Source of the DNA: an uncultured Oscillospiraceae bacterium
GTDB lineage: Bacteria; Bacillota; Clostridia; Oscillospirales; Oscillospiraceae
Assembly (NCBI GenBank): GCA_947629915.1
Contig: CANRFN010000050.1
Location: 1 to 33,729, forward strand
Direction of reading: 5' to 3'
DNA length: 33,729 bases
Shown here: positions 16,906 to 24,934 of the stretch, piece by piece
Numbering within the stretch: position 1 is the first letter of the stretch
Layout of the letters: every line of letters starts with the position of its first letter
Notes under the pieces: model-generated
Told to the model about the DNA's origin: nothing
Seen by the model: the letters and a program-made list of their open reading frames with translations, nothing else
Databases searched by the model: none
Translations under genes and position numbers: made by a program

Positions 16906-16969
16906 TGTCGGGTTCGTGGCAGTTTGTGTCGGGTTTCTGGTAGCCCTTGCGGGGGAAAGATGGCAAAAT
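16906..16969 (+). promoter_or_regulatory. Direct-repeat activator-type promoter of the GH2-GH3 operon
   Basis: Two direct repeats of the form TGTCGGGTTYNTGGYA start at 16906 and 16927, exactly 21 bp (two helical turns) apart. CAAAAT at 16964-16969, preceded by TGG, would be an extended -10. No -35 hexamer is present, and the downstream repeat covers the -35 area, as at activator-dependent promoters. The same arrangement, ungapped and about two-thirds identical over 68 bases, recurs in front of the lipoprotein gene (32223-32286, minus strand). The repeat spacing fits a LytTR-type or other tandem-binding regulator, although the repeat sequence matches the published LytTR consensus only in its GTT core. 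Confidence 0.6.
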
Positions 16970-17000
16970 GGCAGTACCAAAAGCATGCGGGAGGCGCACC

Positions 17001-19181
17001 ATGAGAGACATCATAGACTTCAACGAAGACTGGCGCTTTGCCAAGACAGACAAGGTCCCCACAGCCCTGCCGGAGGACTGGGAGGCCGTCACCCTGCCCC
17101 ACACCTGGAACGCAGTAGACGGCCAGGACGGCGGCAACGACTACTGGCGGGGCACGGCCATGTACTGCAAGGACTTTGAGACGCCTGCCCTGAACAAGGG
17201 GGACCGCCTCTACCTGGAGGTCCGCGGGGCGGCCAACACCGCGGAGGTGTGGCTGAACGGGGACAAGCTGGCCCGTCACGAGGGCGGCTACTCCACCTTC
17301 CGGGCAGATCTCACGGACCATCTGCAGGCGCAGAACCTGCTCAGCCTCTCCGTGGACAACGCCCCCAACGACACCGTCTACCCCCAGTCTGCGGACTTCA
17401 CCTTCTACGGCGGGCTGTACCGGGACGTGAAGCTGCTCCGGGTCCCCGCCCACCATTTCGACCTGGACACTTACGGCGCCCCCGGCATCCAGGTCACCCC
17501 AGTCCTCTCGGACGACCTGCGCACCGCCACCGTGACCGTGGAGACCTGGCACAACGCGGATGCCGTGGAGATCACGGTGGACGGCGTAACCCAGCGGGTG
17601 GAGAAGACCGCCATATTCACCATTCAGAATCCCCACCTCTGGGACGGCGTGGACGACCCCTACCTGTACACCGCCACCGCGAAACTGGACAGCGGCGATG
17701 CGGTCTCCGCACGCTTCGGCTGCCGCAAGATCGCCTTGGACCCGCAGCAGGGCTTCCTTCTCAATAACCGCCCCTATCCCCTCCGGGGCGTCTCCCGGCA
17801 CCAGGACCGGCAGGGTCTGGGCAACGCCATCACCATCCGGGAGCACCGGGAGGACATGGAGATCATCCGGGAGATCGGCGCCAACACCATCCGCCTGGCC
17901 CACTATCAGCACGCCCAGGAGTTCTACGACCTCTGCGATGAGAACGGCCTGTGCGTCTGGGCGGAGATCCCCTACATCACCCAGCACATGCCGAACGGCC
18001 GGGCCAACACAATACTCCAGATGACAGAGCTCATCCGCCAGTGCTACAACCACCCCTCCATCGTCTGCTGGGGTCTCTCCAACGAGATCGCGGTTCACGG
18101 CATGAGCGAGGACCTGCTGGAGAACCACCGCATCCTCAACGACCTCTGCCACAGATTAGACCACACCCGTCCCACCACCATGGCCCACGCCTTCATGCTG
18201 GACCAGGACAGCCCCCTCATCGACATCGCGGACATCGGCAGCTGGAACCTGTACTTCGGCTGGTATCTGGGGGAGCTCTCCCAGAACGACAGCTTCCTGG
18301 ACGAGTACCACGCAAAGCACCCGGACCGGGTCATCGGGTTCTCGGAGTACGGCGCGGACGCCAACCCCCAGTTCCAGTCTCCCCACCCGGAGCAGGGGGA
18401 CTACAGCGAGACCTTCCAGTGCGTCTACCATGAGCATTTGCTGCAGTGCATCGAGGCCCGGCCCTGGCTGTGGGCCACCCATGTGTGGAACCTCTTTGAC
18501 TTCGCCGCAGACGGCCGGGATGAGGGCGGCAAGAGAGGACAGAACCAGAAGGGCCTCGTCACCTTCGATCGGAAGCTGAAAAAGGACGCCTTCTACCTCT
18601 ATAAGGCCGCCTGGAGCCGCGAGCCCTTCGTCCACCTCTGCGGCAGCCGGTACGTGGACAGGGCGGAGGACGTCACGGAAGTCAAGGTGTACTCCAACCT
18701 CTCGCCGGTAACCCTGTATGTGGACGGCAAGGAGCTGGAGACACAAGCGGGCAAGACGGTCTTCCCCTTCAAAGTGCCCCTCACCGGGGAGCACGTCATC
18801 GAGGCGAAGGCCGGCACCTGCACGGACCGCATGCAGATCCGCAAAGTGGACACCTTCAACCTGGACTACGCCTTCGGCCGGAAGGGCCCCGTGGCCAACT
18901 GGTTCGATGAGGCCGATTTCAACTCCGCCTGCTACTCCATCCGGGACACCATGGGCACCCTCCAGGCCAACCCGGAAGCCGCCGCCATCGTGAATGCCGT
19001 CATGGCAAAAGCCCGGGCCAGCCGCGGTCAGGTGGCGCAGACCGCCAGCCAAAACCCGGCTCTCCAGAAGATGATGGCGGGGATGAGCTTCCAAGGCATT
19101 CTCAAGAAGGCTGGAGAAAACGTGATTCCCGCAGACATGGTCCGGGAGATCAACGCCAAACTGCAGAAGATCAAGATATAA
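17001..19181 (+). CDS. GH2-family beta-galactosidase-like glycosidase with helical C-terminal tail
   Basis: A 726-residue GH2 enzyme, first gene of the plus-strand GH2-GH3 operon. Domains in order: jelly-roll (about 1-155, with FYGGLYRDVKLL), Ig-like (about 160-250), TIM barrel (about 255-540), Ig-like (about 545-625), then a roughly 90-residue mostly helical tail. The acid/base is Glu362 in GLSNEIAV and the nucleophile is Glu449 in GFSEYGAD; WATHVWNLFDFAADGR is the substrate-pocket motif. The tail (NPEAAAIVNAVM ... NAKLQKIKI) is not part of the core fold. The ATG at 17001 is chosen because GGGAGG lies about seven bases upstream; an in-frame start at 16947 would lie before the candidate -10. 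No signal peptide. The GH3 gene follows after 13 bases. Confidence 0.9.
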   Translation: MRDIIDFNEDWRFAKTDKVPTALPEDWEAVTLPHTWNAVDGQDGGNDYWRGTAMYCKDFETPALNKGDRLYLEVRGAANTAEVWLNGDKLARHEGGYSTFRADLTDHLQAQNLLSLSVDNAPNDTVYPQSADFTFYGGLYRDVKLLRVPAHHFDLDTYGAPGIQVTPVLSDDLRTATVTVETWHNADAVEITVDGVTQRVEKTAIFTIQNPHLWDGVDDPYLYTATAKLDSGDAVSARFGCRKIALDPQQGFLLNNRPYPLRGVSRHQDRQGLGNAITIREHREDMEIIREIGANTIRLAHYQHAQEFYDLCDENGLCVWAEIPYITQHMPNGRANTILQMTELIRQCYNHPSIVCWGLSNEIAVHGMSEDLLENHRILNDLCHRLDHTRPTTMAHAFMLDQDSPLIDIADIGSWNLYFGWYLGELSQNDSFLDEYHAKHPDRVIGFSEYGADANPQFQSPHPEQGDYSETFQCVYHEHLLQCIEARPWLWATHVWNLFDFAADGRDEGGKRGQNQKGLVTFDRKLKKDAFYLYKAAWSREPFVHLCGSRYVDRAEDVTEVKVYSNLSPVTLYVDGKELETQAGKTVFPFKVPLTGEHVIEAKAGTCTDRMQIRKVDTFNLDYAFGRKGPVANWFDEADFNSACYSIRDTMGTLQANPEAAAIVNAVMAKARASRGQVAQTASQNPALQKMMAGMSFQGILKKAGENVIPADMVREINAKLQKIKI

Positions 19182-19194
19182 GGAGACACCCACC

Positions 19195-21606
19195 ATGCGT
19201 GCAGACTACATGAATCCCTCCCTCTCCCCTGAGGAGCGGGCTTCCCTTCTTCTCGCCCAGCTCACCCCGGCCGAAAAGCTGGCCCAGCTCACCGGCGTCA
19301 TGGCCATCCGGGGCCGGGAGGGCCGGATGGGGGACTTTCTGAAAAACGGCATTGGCCAGATCAGCACGCTGGACTTTCGCAACCGGGAGACCTATGCGGA
19401 TGCGGCAGCCTGGCAGCGGCAGCTTCAGGAGATCGTCATGAGCGCCAACCGGCTTCACATTCCGGCGGCATTCCACATGGAGGGCCTCTGCGGTCCCCTG
19501 ATGCAGGGCGGCGTCTCCTTCCCCTCCGGCATCGGGCGGGGCGCCTCCTTCCATCCAGAGACGGAAGAGGAGATCGGCGCTGTCGTGAGCCGGCAAGAGC
19601 TGTCCTGCGGCATCACCCAGGTGTTGGCCCCGGTGCTGGACGTGGCCCGGGACCCCCGGATGGGCCGGTACTGCGAGCCCTACGGGGAGGACCCCACTCT
19701 GTGCGCCGCCATGGGCGCGGCATACACCAAAGGCATTCAGGGCAATGAGATCGACGGCCGCCGGGCAGACGCCACCGCCAAGCACTTCATGGCCTTCCAT
19801 TTCGGCCAGGGCGGCATCCACGGCGCCAATGTGGAGGCGGGGGACGCCATGATGCGGGAGATCTTCGCCAAGCCCTTTGAGGCCGCCATCCGGAAATCCG
19901 CTCTCAAAGGCGTCATGCCCTGCTACTGCTCTGTGGACGGCCTCCCCATGCACGCCTCCAAAAAGTACCTCACCCGGATCCTCCGGGAGGACATGGGCTT
20001 CGATGGCGTGGCCGTCTCCGATTACGGCGGGGTATCCAACACCCACAATGTGCAGAATGTGGGGGAGACCAAGGCAGACGCCGGTCTCAAGTGCCTGGCA
20101 GCCGGCACCGATGTGGAACTGCCCATGCCGGATGCCTATTCCACGGACCTGCTGCAGAAGTTTGAGTCCGGGGAGGCGGACATGGCCATCCTGGACAAAG
20201 CCTGCCTCCGGGTGCTCACCGCCAAGTTCCGCATGGGTCTCTTTGAGCACCCCTATGCCCTGGAGGGGGAGGCGCTCCAGACGGCCTATGAAAAACGGGA
20301 TGCAGACAAGGCAGTAACCCTCCGCGCCGCCCGGGAGTCCCTGGTGCTTCTGAAAAACAACAGCGTGCTCCCCCTGACGAAGAATCTCAAGAAGATCGCC
20401 GTCATCGGCCCCCACGCAGTTCACGCCCGCTCCTTCTTCGGCGGGTACACCCAGATCAGCATGGTGGAGGCGGTCCACGCGGCGGCCAACTCCATGGCCG
20501 GCACGGGCGGCGGCGGCTCCACCCAGAAGGTGGAGATGCAGCGGGTCCCCGGCACCAACGTACAGCTGGATGAGACGGAGGAGTTCGATGCCATCCTCCG
20601 GCACATGAACCCGGACTGCAAAAACCTCCTGGAGGAGCTGCGGGACCGTCTCCCCGGCACCGAGATCGTACACGCCCTGGGGTACTACGTCTTCGGCGCA
20701 GACGAGAGCCGCTTCGAAGAGGCCCTGGACCTGGCCAAGGATGCAGACCTCGTCATCCTCACCCTGGGCGGCAAGAACGGCTCCGGCTCCATCGCCACCA
20801 TGGGCGAGGGCGTGGACGGCACAGACATCAACCTGCCGAGAGCCCAGGACGCCTTTATTGAGAAGGTAAAGGCACTGGGCAAGCCCCTCATCGGCATTCA
20901 CCTGGACGGCCGTCCCATCTCCTCAGACATCGCAGACCGGGACCTGGACGCCATTCTGGAGTGCTGGAGTCCGGCGGAGTGCGGCGCAGAGGCCATCGTG
21001 GACGTGCTTACCGGCGTGATCGCGCCCTCCGGCAAGCTGCCGGTGTCCGTGGCATACAGCGCCGGCCAGCTGCCCGTCTGGTACAACCACATGAGCGGGT
21101 CCGAGTGGCACCAGGGACCCAGCATCGGCTTTGCGTACTATGTGGATCTGCCCCACACGCCCCGCTATCCCTTCGGCTTTGGGCTCAGCTACACCACCTT
21201 TGCCTATTCAGACCTCTCCATCCGCGAAAACGAGGTCTCTCCAAACGGTGAGGCAATGATCTCCCTCACCGTGCAGAACACCGGCACTGTCTCCGGCACC
21301 GAGGTGGTCCAGCTGTACATCCGGGACCGCTATGCCTCCATGGTCCGCCCGGCCCAGGAGTTGGCGGGCTTCACCCGGGTGCAGTTGGCCCCCGGCGAGG
21401 CAAAGCACATCACCTTCACCCTCTCACCGAGACAACTGGCCTTCCTGGACGAGGACGGACAGTGGCTGGTGGAAAGAGGAGACATCGATGTGATGGTGGG
21501 CGCCTCCAGCCAGGACATCCGCCTCTCCGGCGCCTTCCGGATCAGCGAGAGCCGGCACATCGAGAGCAAGGACCGCTCTTTCTGGGCTGCGGTCTCCATC
21601 CAATAA
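19195..21606 (+). CDS. GH3-family beta-glycosidase
   Basis: An 803-residue GH3 enzyme with the complete three-domain layout: TIM barrel (about 1-340), alpha/beta sandwich (about 370-640) and a fibronectin-III-like C-terminal domain (about 690-775). The nucleophile is Asp276 in AVSDYGGV; KHFMAFHFGQGGIHGA and LAPVLDVARDPRMGRYCEPYGEDP are the classic substrate-binding segments. The sandwich domain carries an insertion with a Gly-rich stretch near residues 440-450. Likely substrates are beta-glucosides or beta-xylosides; family alone does not separate them. It starts 13 bases after GH2, with AAGGAG nine bases upstream, and ends just before a strong terminator. No signal peptide, so it works in the cytosol. 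Confidence 0.92.
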   Translation: MRADYMNPSLSPEERASLLLAQLTPAEKLAQLTGVMAIRGREGRMGDFLKNGIGQISTLDFRNRETYADAAAWQRQLQEIVMSANRLHIPAAFHMEGLCGPLMQGGVSFPSGIGRGASFHPETEEEIGAVVSRQELSCGITQVLAPVLDVARDPRMGRYCEPYGEDPTLCAAMGAAYTKGIQGNEIDGRRADATAKHFMAFHFGQGGIHGANVEAGDAMMREIFAKPFEAAIRKSALKGVMPCYCSVDGLPMHASKKYLTRILREDMGFDGVAVSDYGGVSNTHNVQNVGETKADAGLKCLAAGTDVELPMPDAYSTDLLQKFESGEADMAILDKACLRVLTAKFRMGLFEHPYALEGEALQTAYEKRDADKAVTLRAARESLVLLKNNSVLPLTKNLKKIAVIGPHAVHARSFFGGYTQISMVEAVHAAANSMAGTGGGGSTQKVEMQRVPGTNVQLDETEEFDAILRHMNPDCKNLLEELRDRLPGTEIVHALGYYVFGADESRFEEALDLAKDADLVILTLGGKNGSGSIATMGEGVDGTDINLPRAQDAFIEKVKALGKPLIGIHLDGRPISSDIADRDLDAILECWSPAECGAEAIVDVLTGVIAPSGKLPVSVAYSAGQLPVWYNHMSGSEWHQGPSIGFAYYVDLPHTPRYPFGFGLSYTTFAYSDLSIRENEVSPNGEAMISLTVQNTGTVSGTEVVQLYIRDRYASMVRPAQELAGFTRVQLAPGEAKHITFTLSPRQLAFLDEDGQWLVERGDIDVMVGASSQDIRLSGAFRISESRHIESKDRSFWAAVSIQ

Positions 21607-21624
21607 AGCAGATCCAACCAATCA

Positions 21625-21660
21625 AAAGGCGCTGCGTCTCTCATGACACGCAGCGCCTTT
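21625..21660 (+). terminator. Terminator of the GH2-GH3 operon
   Basis: Perfect 13-bp arms aaaggcgctgcgt (21625-21637) and acgcagcgccttt (21648-21660) enclose a 10-base loop. It begins 19 bases after the GH3 stop codon. The A-run/T-run ends are typical of intrinsic terminators. Confidence 0.85.
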
Positions 21661-21789
21661 CTGATGTCCTGGTGGACAGGGAGAGCATGGGAGGACTGAA
21701 TTCGTACTGACAGTCTCAAATTATCCGTGCAGGCTGGACCACAGAGCAGTGTGACCTTTGTTTTGAAATCCGATCTTTTTCATTTCGGC

Positions 21790-21818
21790 TTGCATGTACT
21801 CAAGTTTTGTGATAGAAT
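21790..21818 (+). promoter_or_regulatory. Candidate sigma-A promoter for the AAA-ATPase gene
   Basis: TTGCAT (21790-21795), a 17-base spacer and TAGAAT (21813-21818) stand 125 bases before the coding start. This is the best housekeeping-type promoter in the 21661-21943 gap. The gap is visibly AT-richer than the glycosidase genes and holds no other convincing gene. Confidence 0.55.
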
Positions 21819-21943
21819 AACTGAGCAACAAGTTGGAATGTTCTATCCCGCCAATTTCATGGCAGTCGTATCGGATATAACAAACAGAAGAGAGTCCAAA
21901 TGTCGATCAGAAAGGAGGGAATGGAGCGGATTCAGATTGCAGC

Positions 21944-23740
21944 ATGACTGAATCTGCTCTCAGGGTTATGAAAGCGCTCCCGATCGGTGTAGACAACTTC
22001 AAAAGCCTCATTTTGGAAAAAGAGAACAACGAGCATTATTACTATGTTGACAAGACAACTTTGATCCGCGAGGTTGCTGTAGCCAGTGGAAAAGTTCACC
22101 TGATTCCCCGTCCCAGGCGTTTTGGAAAATCTCTGAACCTGGACATGATCCGGCAGTTCATGTCCATCGAGGCAGACAAATCCCTATTTCATGGCCTTAA
22201 GATCTCTGAGGACCAGGCCTTTTGCAAAGCATTTCAGGGGCAGTATCCAGTGCTCTACTTCGATATGAAAGATATCAACGGTCAAACCTTTGCAGAGGCC
22301 TGCAATGAGTTTTCTGACCAAATTGTTTATATGATGTCCTTATATTACAACTTCCTCAAGGCTAGTCCGAATTTGACCCAAGAGGATAGGAATACCTGTA
22401 AGTTATATGCAGATAAGGAAAAATGGAAAGACAAGGATGGAAAGCCAGTCGATTCCCTTCCTATAGATAAGCTAAAGGCTTCTCTCAAAAATCTGTCTCT
22501 TTATCTTCGAAAGCACTACAACAAAAAGGTTGTAGTTCTCATTGATGAATACGATGTTCCCCTGAACTTTGCATGGGCCAATGAAAAAAACGACCCAGGA
22601 TACTACGACAACATGGTGAATCTGATCCGAGGAACATTCTCCAAATTGCTAAAGAACAACGAATCTCTTGCGTTTGGCGTTGTCACCGGATGCTTGCGGA
22701 TTGCACGAGAGAGCATCTTCACGGGCATGAACAACCTTATCGTCTGGGGATACGATAACCAGTTCAAACAGGAGTACTTTGGGTTTACCGACTCTGAGGT
22801 AAAAGCCATGCTGGATTATTACGGAATTCCAGACTTCTATGAGACCACAAAAGAGTGGTATGACGGCTTTAATTTCGGCGGAGAGGACCTGTACTCTCCC
22901 TGGGATGTCCTGCAATATGTGCAAAACTGTGTGGAGCCCAGGTCAAGCAAAAAGCCGCAAAAGTTCTGGGCGAACAGCAGCGGAAATGATATCCTGACGG
23001 AACTGCTGCAAAGATCTAACCCAGATATTCAGAAAAGATACACCAAGTTGATGAATGGAGATACGATTGAAGCTGAGATCATGCATGAGATGACCTTCCG
23101 AGACTTAGAGGATGCAGACAACCTCTGGAGTCTTATGTTGGCTACCGGATATCTCGCCGTGGTCTCAGAAGAGGAAAACGAAAGTGCCATACTCAGAGCG
23201 CCGAACCTCGAGGTGAGGAAGCTTTTAGGCAAGCATCTGAAGCGGTGGATCAAGAGCACTACCGGCCTGAACGCTGACAGGATTAGCAGCTTCTGTGCCG
23301 CTTTCCCCAAGGGGGCCATCGAAAGAATAAGAGAACTGCTCGCAGAGATTCTCACCGGCATGATTCATCTGCAGGATCAGCGGCAGAGTGAGGAGCGGAG
23401 AGAATCCCTGTACCAAGGGATTGTGCTCGGACTGTTGTACTATAATTGGATGCCGAAATCCAACATGGAGAGCGGAGACGGGTACTGTGATATCTCTTTT
23501 GAGGCAGACAACCAGGTCGGTGTTGTCATTGAGATGAAGGATCCGGGAAAGGATGATCTGGAAAAAGCAACAGCCAGCGCTCTGGACCAGATCAAAACGA
23601 AGCACTACACCCAGGAGCTTCTGAATCAAGGATGCGCCAAGATCTTCATGTACGGGATTGCCTGCAGGTTCCACTCCGTTTCGGTAGTAATGGAGATCTA
23701 CGATGCTCTGCCAGTTTCCAGTCAAAGCCAGACCCTGTAG
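21944..23740 (+). CDS. AAA-ATPase-like protein with C-terminal PD-(D/E)XK nuclease-like domain (DUF1703 type)
   Basis: A 598-residue protein of the widespread 'AAA-ATPase-like / DUF1703' group found in many copies in gut bacteria. The N-terminal ATPase region begins LPIGVDNFKSLI and has the unusual P-loop PRPRRFGKS (55-63) and a Walker B-like VVVLIDEYDVPL (about 195-206). The middle part has WYDGFNFGG and SPWDVLQY. The C-terminal domain carries GDGYCDISFE followed by VVIEMKD, the acidic-x-Lys core of PD-(D/E)XK nucleases. The cellular role is not established; a defence or mobile-element link is often suggested. Start is uncertain: ATG 21944 overlaps the stop of an 8-codon frame (21921-21947) that sits directly behind AAAGGAGGG, and ATG 21968 matches where the family usually begins. 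Base composition differs sharply from the flanking glycosidase genes. Confidence 0.85.
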   Translation: MTESALRVMKALPIGVDNFKSLILEKENNEHYYYVDKTTLIREVAVASGKVHLIPRPRRFGKSLNLDMIRQFMSIEADKSLFHGLKISEDQAFCKAFQGQYPVLYFDMKDINGQTFAEACNEFSDQIVYMMSLYYNFLKASPNLTQEDRNTCKLYADKEKWKDKDGKPVDSLPIDKLKASLKNLSLYLRKHYNKKVVVLIDEYDVPLNFAWANEKNDPGYYDNMVNLIRGTFSKLLKNNESLAFGVVTGCLRIARESIFTGMNNLIVWGYDNQFKQEYFGFTDSEVKAMLDYYGIPDFYETTKEWYDGFNFGGEDLYSPWDVLQYVQNCVEPRSSKKPQKFWANSSGNDILTELLQRSNPDIQKRYTKLMNGDTIEAEIMHEMTFRDLEDADNLWSLMLATGYLAVVSEEENESAILRAPNLEVRKLLGKHLKRWIKSTTGLNADRISSFCAAFPKGAIERIRELLAEILTGMIHLQDQRQSEERRESLYQGIVLGLLYYNWMPKSNMESGDGYCDISFEADNQVGVVIEMKDPGKDDLEKATASALDQIKTKHYTQELLNQGCAKIFMYGIACRFHSVSVVMEIYDALPVSSQSQTL

Positions 23741-23898
23741 AGTTCGGATCCCCCCTTTTCCGCGTGCCGCAGCGGGCAACTGTGAAACCCAGACATTGGC
23801 GGAGTGTCCCTTCCTGGCTGGTAGCTTCCTTTAAACAAACCCGAACTCTCTCAGTGCTTCGCCGTACAGGCATCCGCCACCCCCATCGAATCAGCCAA

Positions 23899-23927
23899 AA
23901 GAACCGCCGGAGCCACCGGCGGTTCTT
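23899..23927 (+). terminator. Terminator downstream of the AAA-ATPase gene
   Basis: Perfect 12-bp arms aagaaccgccgg (23899-23910) and ccggcggttctt (23916-23927) with a 5-base loop, followed by CTTGT. It lies about 160 bases after the stop. The 23741-23898 stretch and 23928-24122 show no gene. Confidence 0.75.
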
Positions 23928-24122
23928 CTTGTATCATCGTGTTTGATGGTCTGTCCTGCGCTCTCGCTACCCCCAGATGCCGCCTTTTGCCCTTCCCCTT
24001 CTCCAGGTGTGTATGCCGGGGACATCGGTCCCCACGCCCTAGACCAACACCGTTGCATCCTTTCAGAAGGATCATCACGGCGCCGTCTCGCTCTTGTGGA
24101 AGGACTCCACCCGGACAGCAAG

Positions 24123-24716
24123 TCAGCGGATTTGATATTCAGTCGAATGGATGATCAGGCAATCATCGTCTTTCCAATCGATTTGCATGTCGTTGCACTC
24201 ACCCCAGTCGCCGGAATACACCCTTTGGGGTTTCTTCTCGATTTTGAAAAGGATCACATTGATTCCGCTCTTTTCATCCACGTCTACCAGCGTGTCTCCG
24301 CCCAGGGCACCCTGGTCGCTGTCGATCACCTGGGCATAGTACTTGCCGCTGGGAGATTCCACAATCTGCACCACCGTATTTTGGCCGATGCTGCGAAGAT
24401 CAAGAAGAGGAAGCTGGGAAAGCCAATCGGCAACACCATCAGGGCAGACAATGTCAAGGCAATCCCTTTCAGGGCCCGCGGCCTGCCCTGCCGGACCGCA
24501 AGGTAGAAGCTGCATCCCGCAGAGATCAGCACGCCTGCGATCACCCATATTTTGGGGTATTCAACCATGTAGAAAACTGCATTCACAAGAGACAGCTGCG
24601 CGAGGATGGCCAGTACAACCTGCAACGCTTTGTTTTCCAGCGCACTCTGGTCATGGGCAACAACCCATACGGACAATCCAGCGGTTGCAACAGCGAAGGC
24701 GGAGATGCGAAAACAT
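24123..24716 (-). pseudogene. DUF5412-like membrane protein, two frameshifts
   Basis: Three frames must be joined to recover one protein. From ATG 24716 a one-base excess in a T-run right after the start gives MFRISAFAVATAG; the next frame encodes three to four hydrophobic helices (ending PIGFPSFLFLIFAAS); a one-base loss in the A-run near 24379-24382 leads into NTVVQIVESPSGKYYAQVIDSDQGALGGD, which is typical of DUF5412 C-terminal domains, and ends with a small Trp- and Asp-rich tail. DUF5412 proteins are small bacterial membrane proteins of unknown role. Both lesions are in short homopolymers, so sequencing indels are as likely as true decay. No ribosome binding site precedes ATG 24716. TTG 24676 is the only alternative start in the membrane frame. 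Confidence 0.65.
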
Positions 24717-24723
24717 TACAACC

Positions 24724-24732
24724 ATTATAGCA
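24724..24732 (-). promoter_or_regulatory. Extended -10 upstream of the DUF5412-like gene
   Basis: TGCTATAAT reads on the minus strand, a perfect extended -10 with no clear -35. Transcription would begin almost at the ATG at 24716, giving a leaderless message, or the true start lies further in at TTG 24676. Confidence 0.4.
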
Positions 24733-24823
24733 GGTTTTTGGGAATTTCCCCATGGATCCGCAGCGAGACCGCCCCATGCGCCATCACCGGGCGAATCTGC
24801 AGCTTGAATCTGGTCCGAAAGGT

Positions 24824-24861
24824 CGGCAGCACAGAGTGCTTCTCCGCTCTCTGTGCTGCCG
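24824..24861. terminator. Hairpin terminator in the gap after the third GH2 gene
   Basis: Perfect 13-bp arms (cggcagcacagag, 24824-24836; ctctgtgctgccg, 24849-24861) around a 12-base loop. It lies 73 bases beyond the stop of the minus-strand GH2 gene. The better T-run (TTTTG) is on the plus side, so it may serve either direction. No gene is seen in 24733-24934. Confidence 0.65.
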
Positions 24862-24934
24862 TTTTGAATGCCTATTCAGTTGTATTGGATGGTTTGCAGC
24901 GTTTTTCTGCGGTATTCTCAGACAGGAAGCCGCG

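Noticed and set aside
16906..16941. Firm assignment of the 21-bp-spaced repeats to the LytTR regulator in this window
   Set aside because: The period fits but the repeat shares only the GTT core with the known LytTR consensus, and the regulator's own promoter lacks such a pair, so it was kept as a possibility only.
21727..21951. Small plus-strand frame of 74 codons before the ATPase gene
   Set aside because: It starts at a GTG without a ribosome binding site, spans the best promoter, and has no recognisable features.
23742..23760. tRNA T-arm-like stretch gttcggatcccccc just after the ATPase gene, possibly an attachment-site scar
   Set aside because: The opposite half of the T-stem does not pair, no anticodon or D arm is present upstream, and no second copy was found on the other side of the island.
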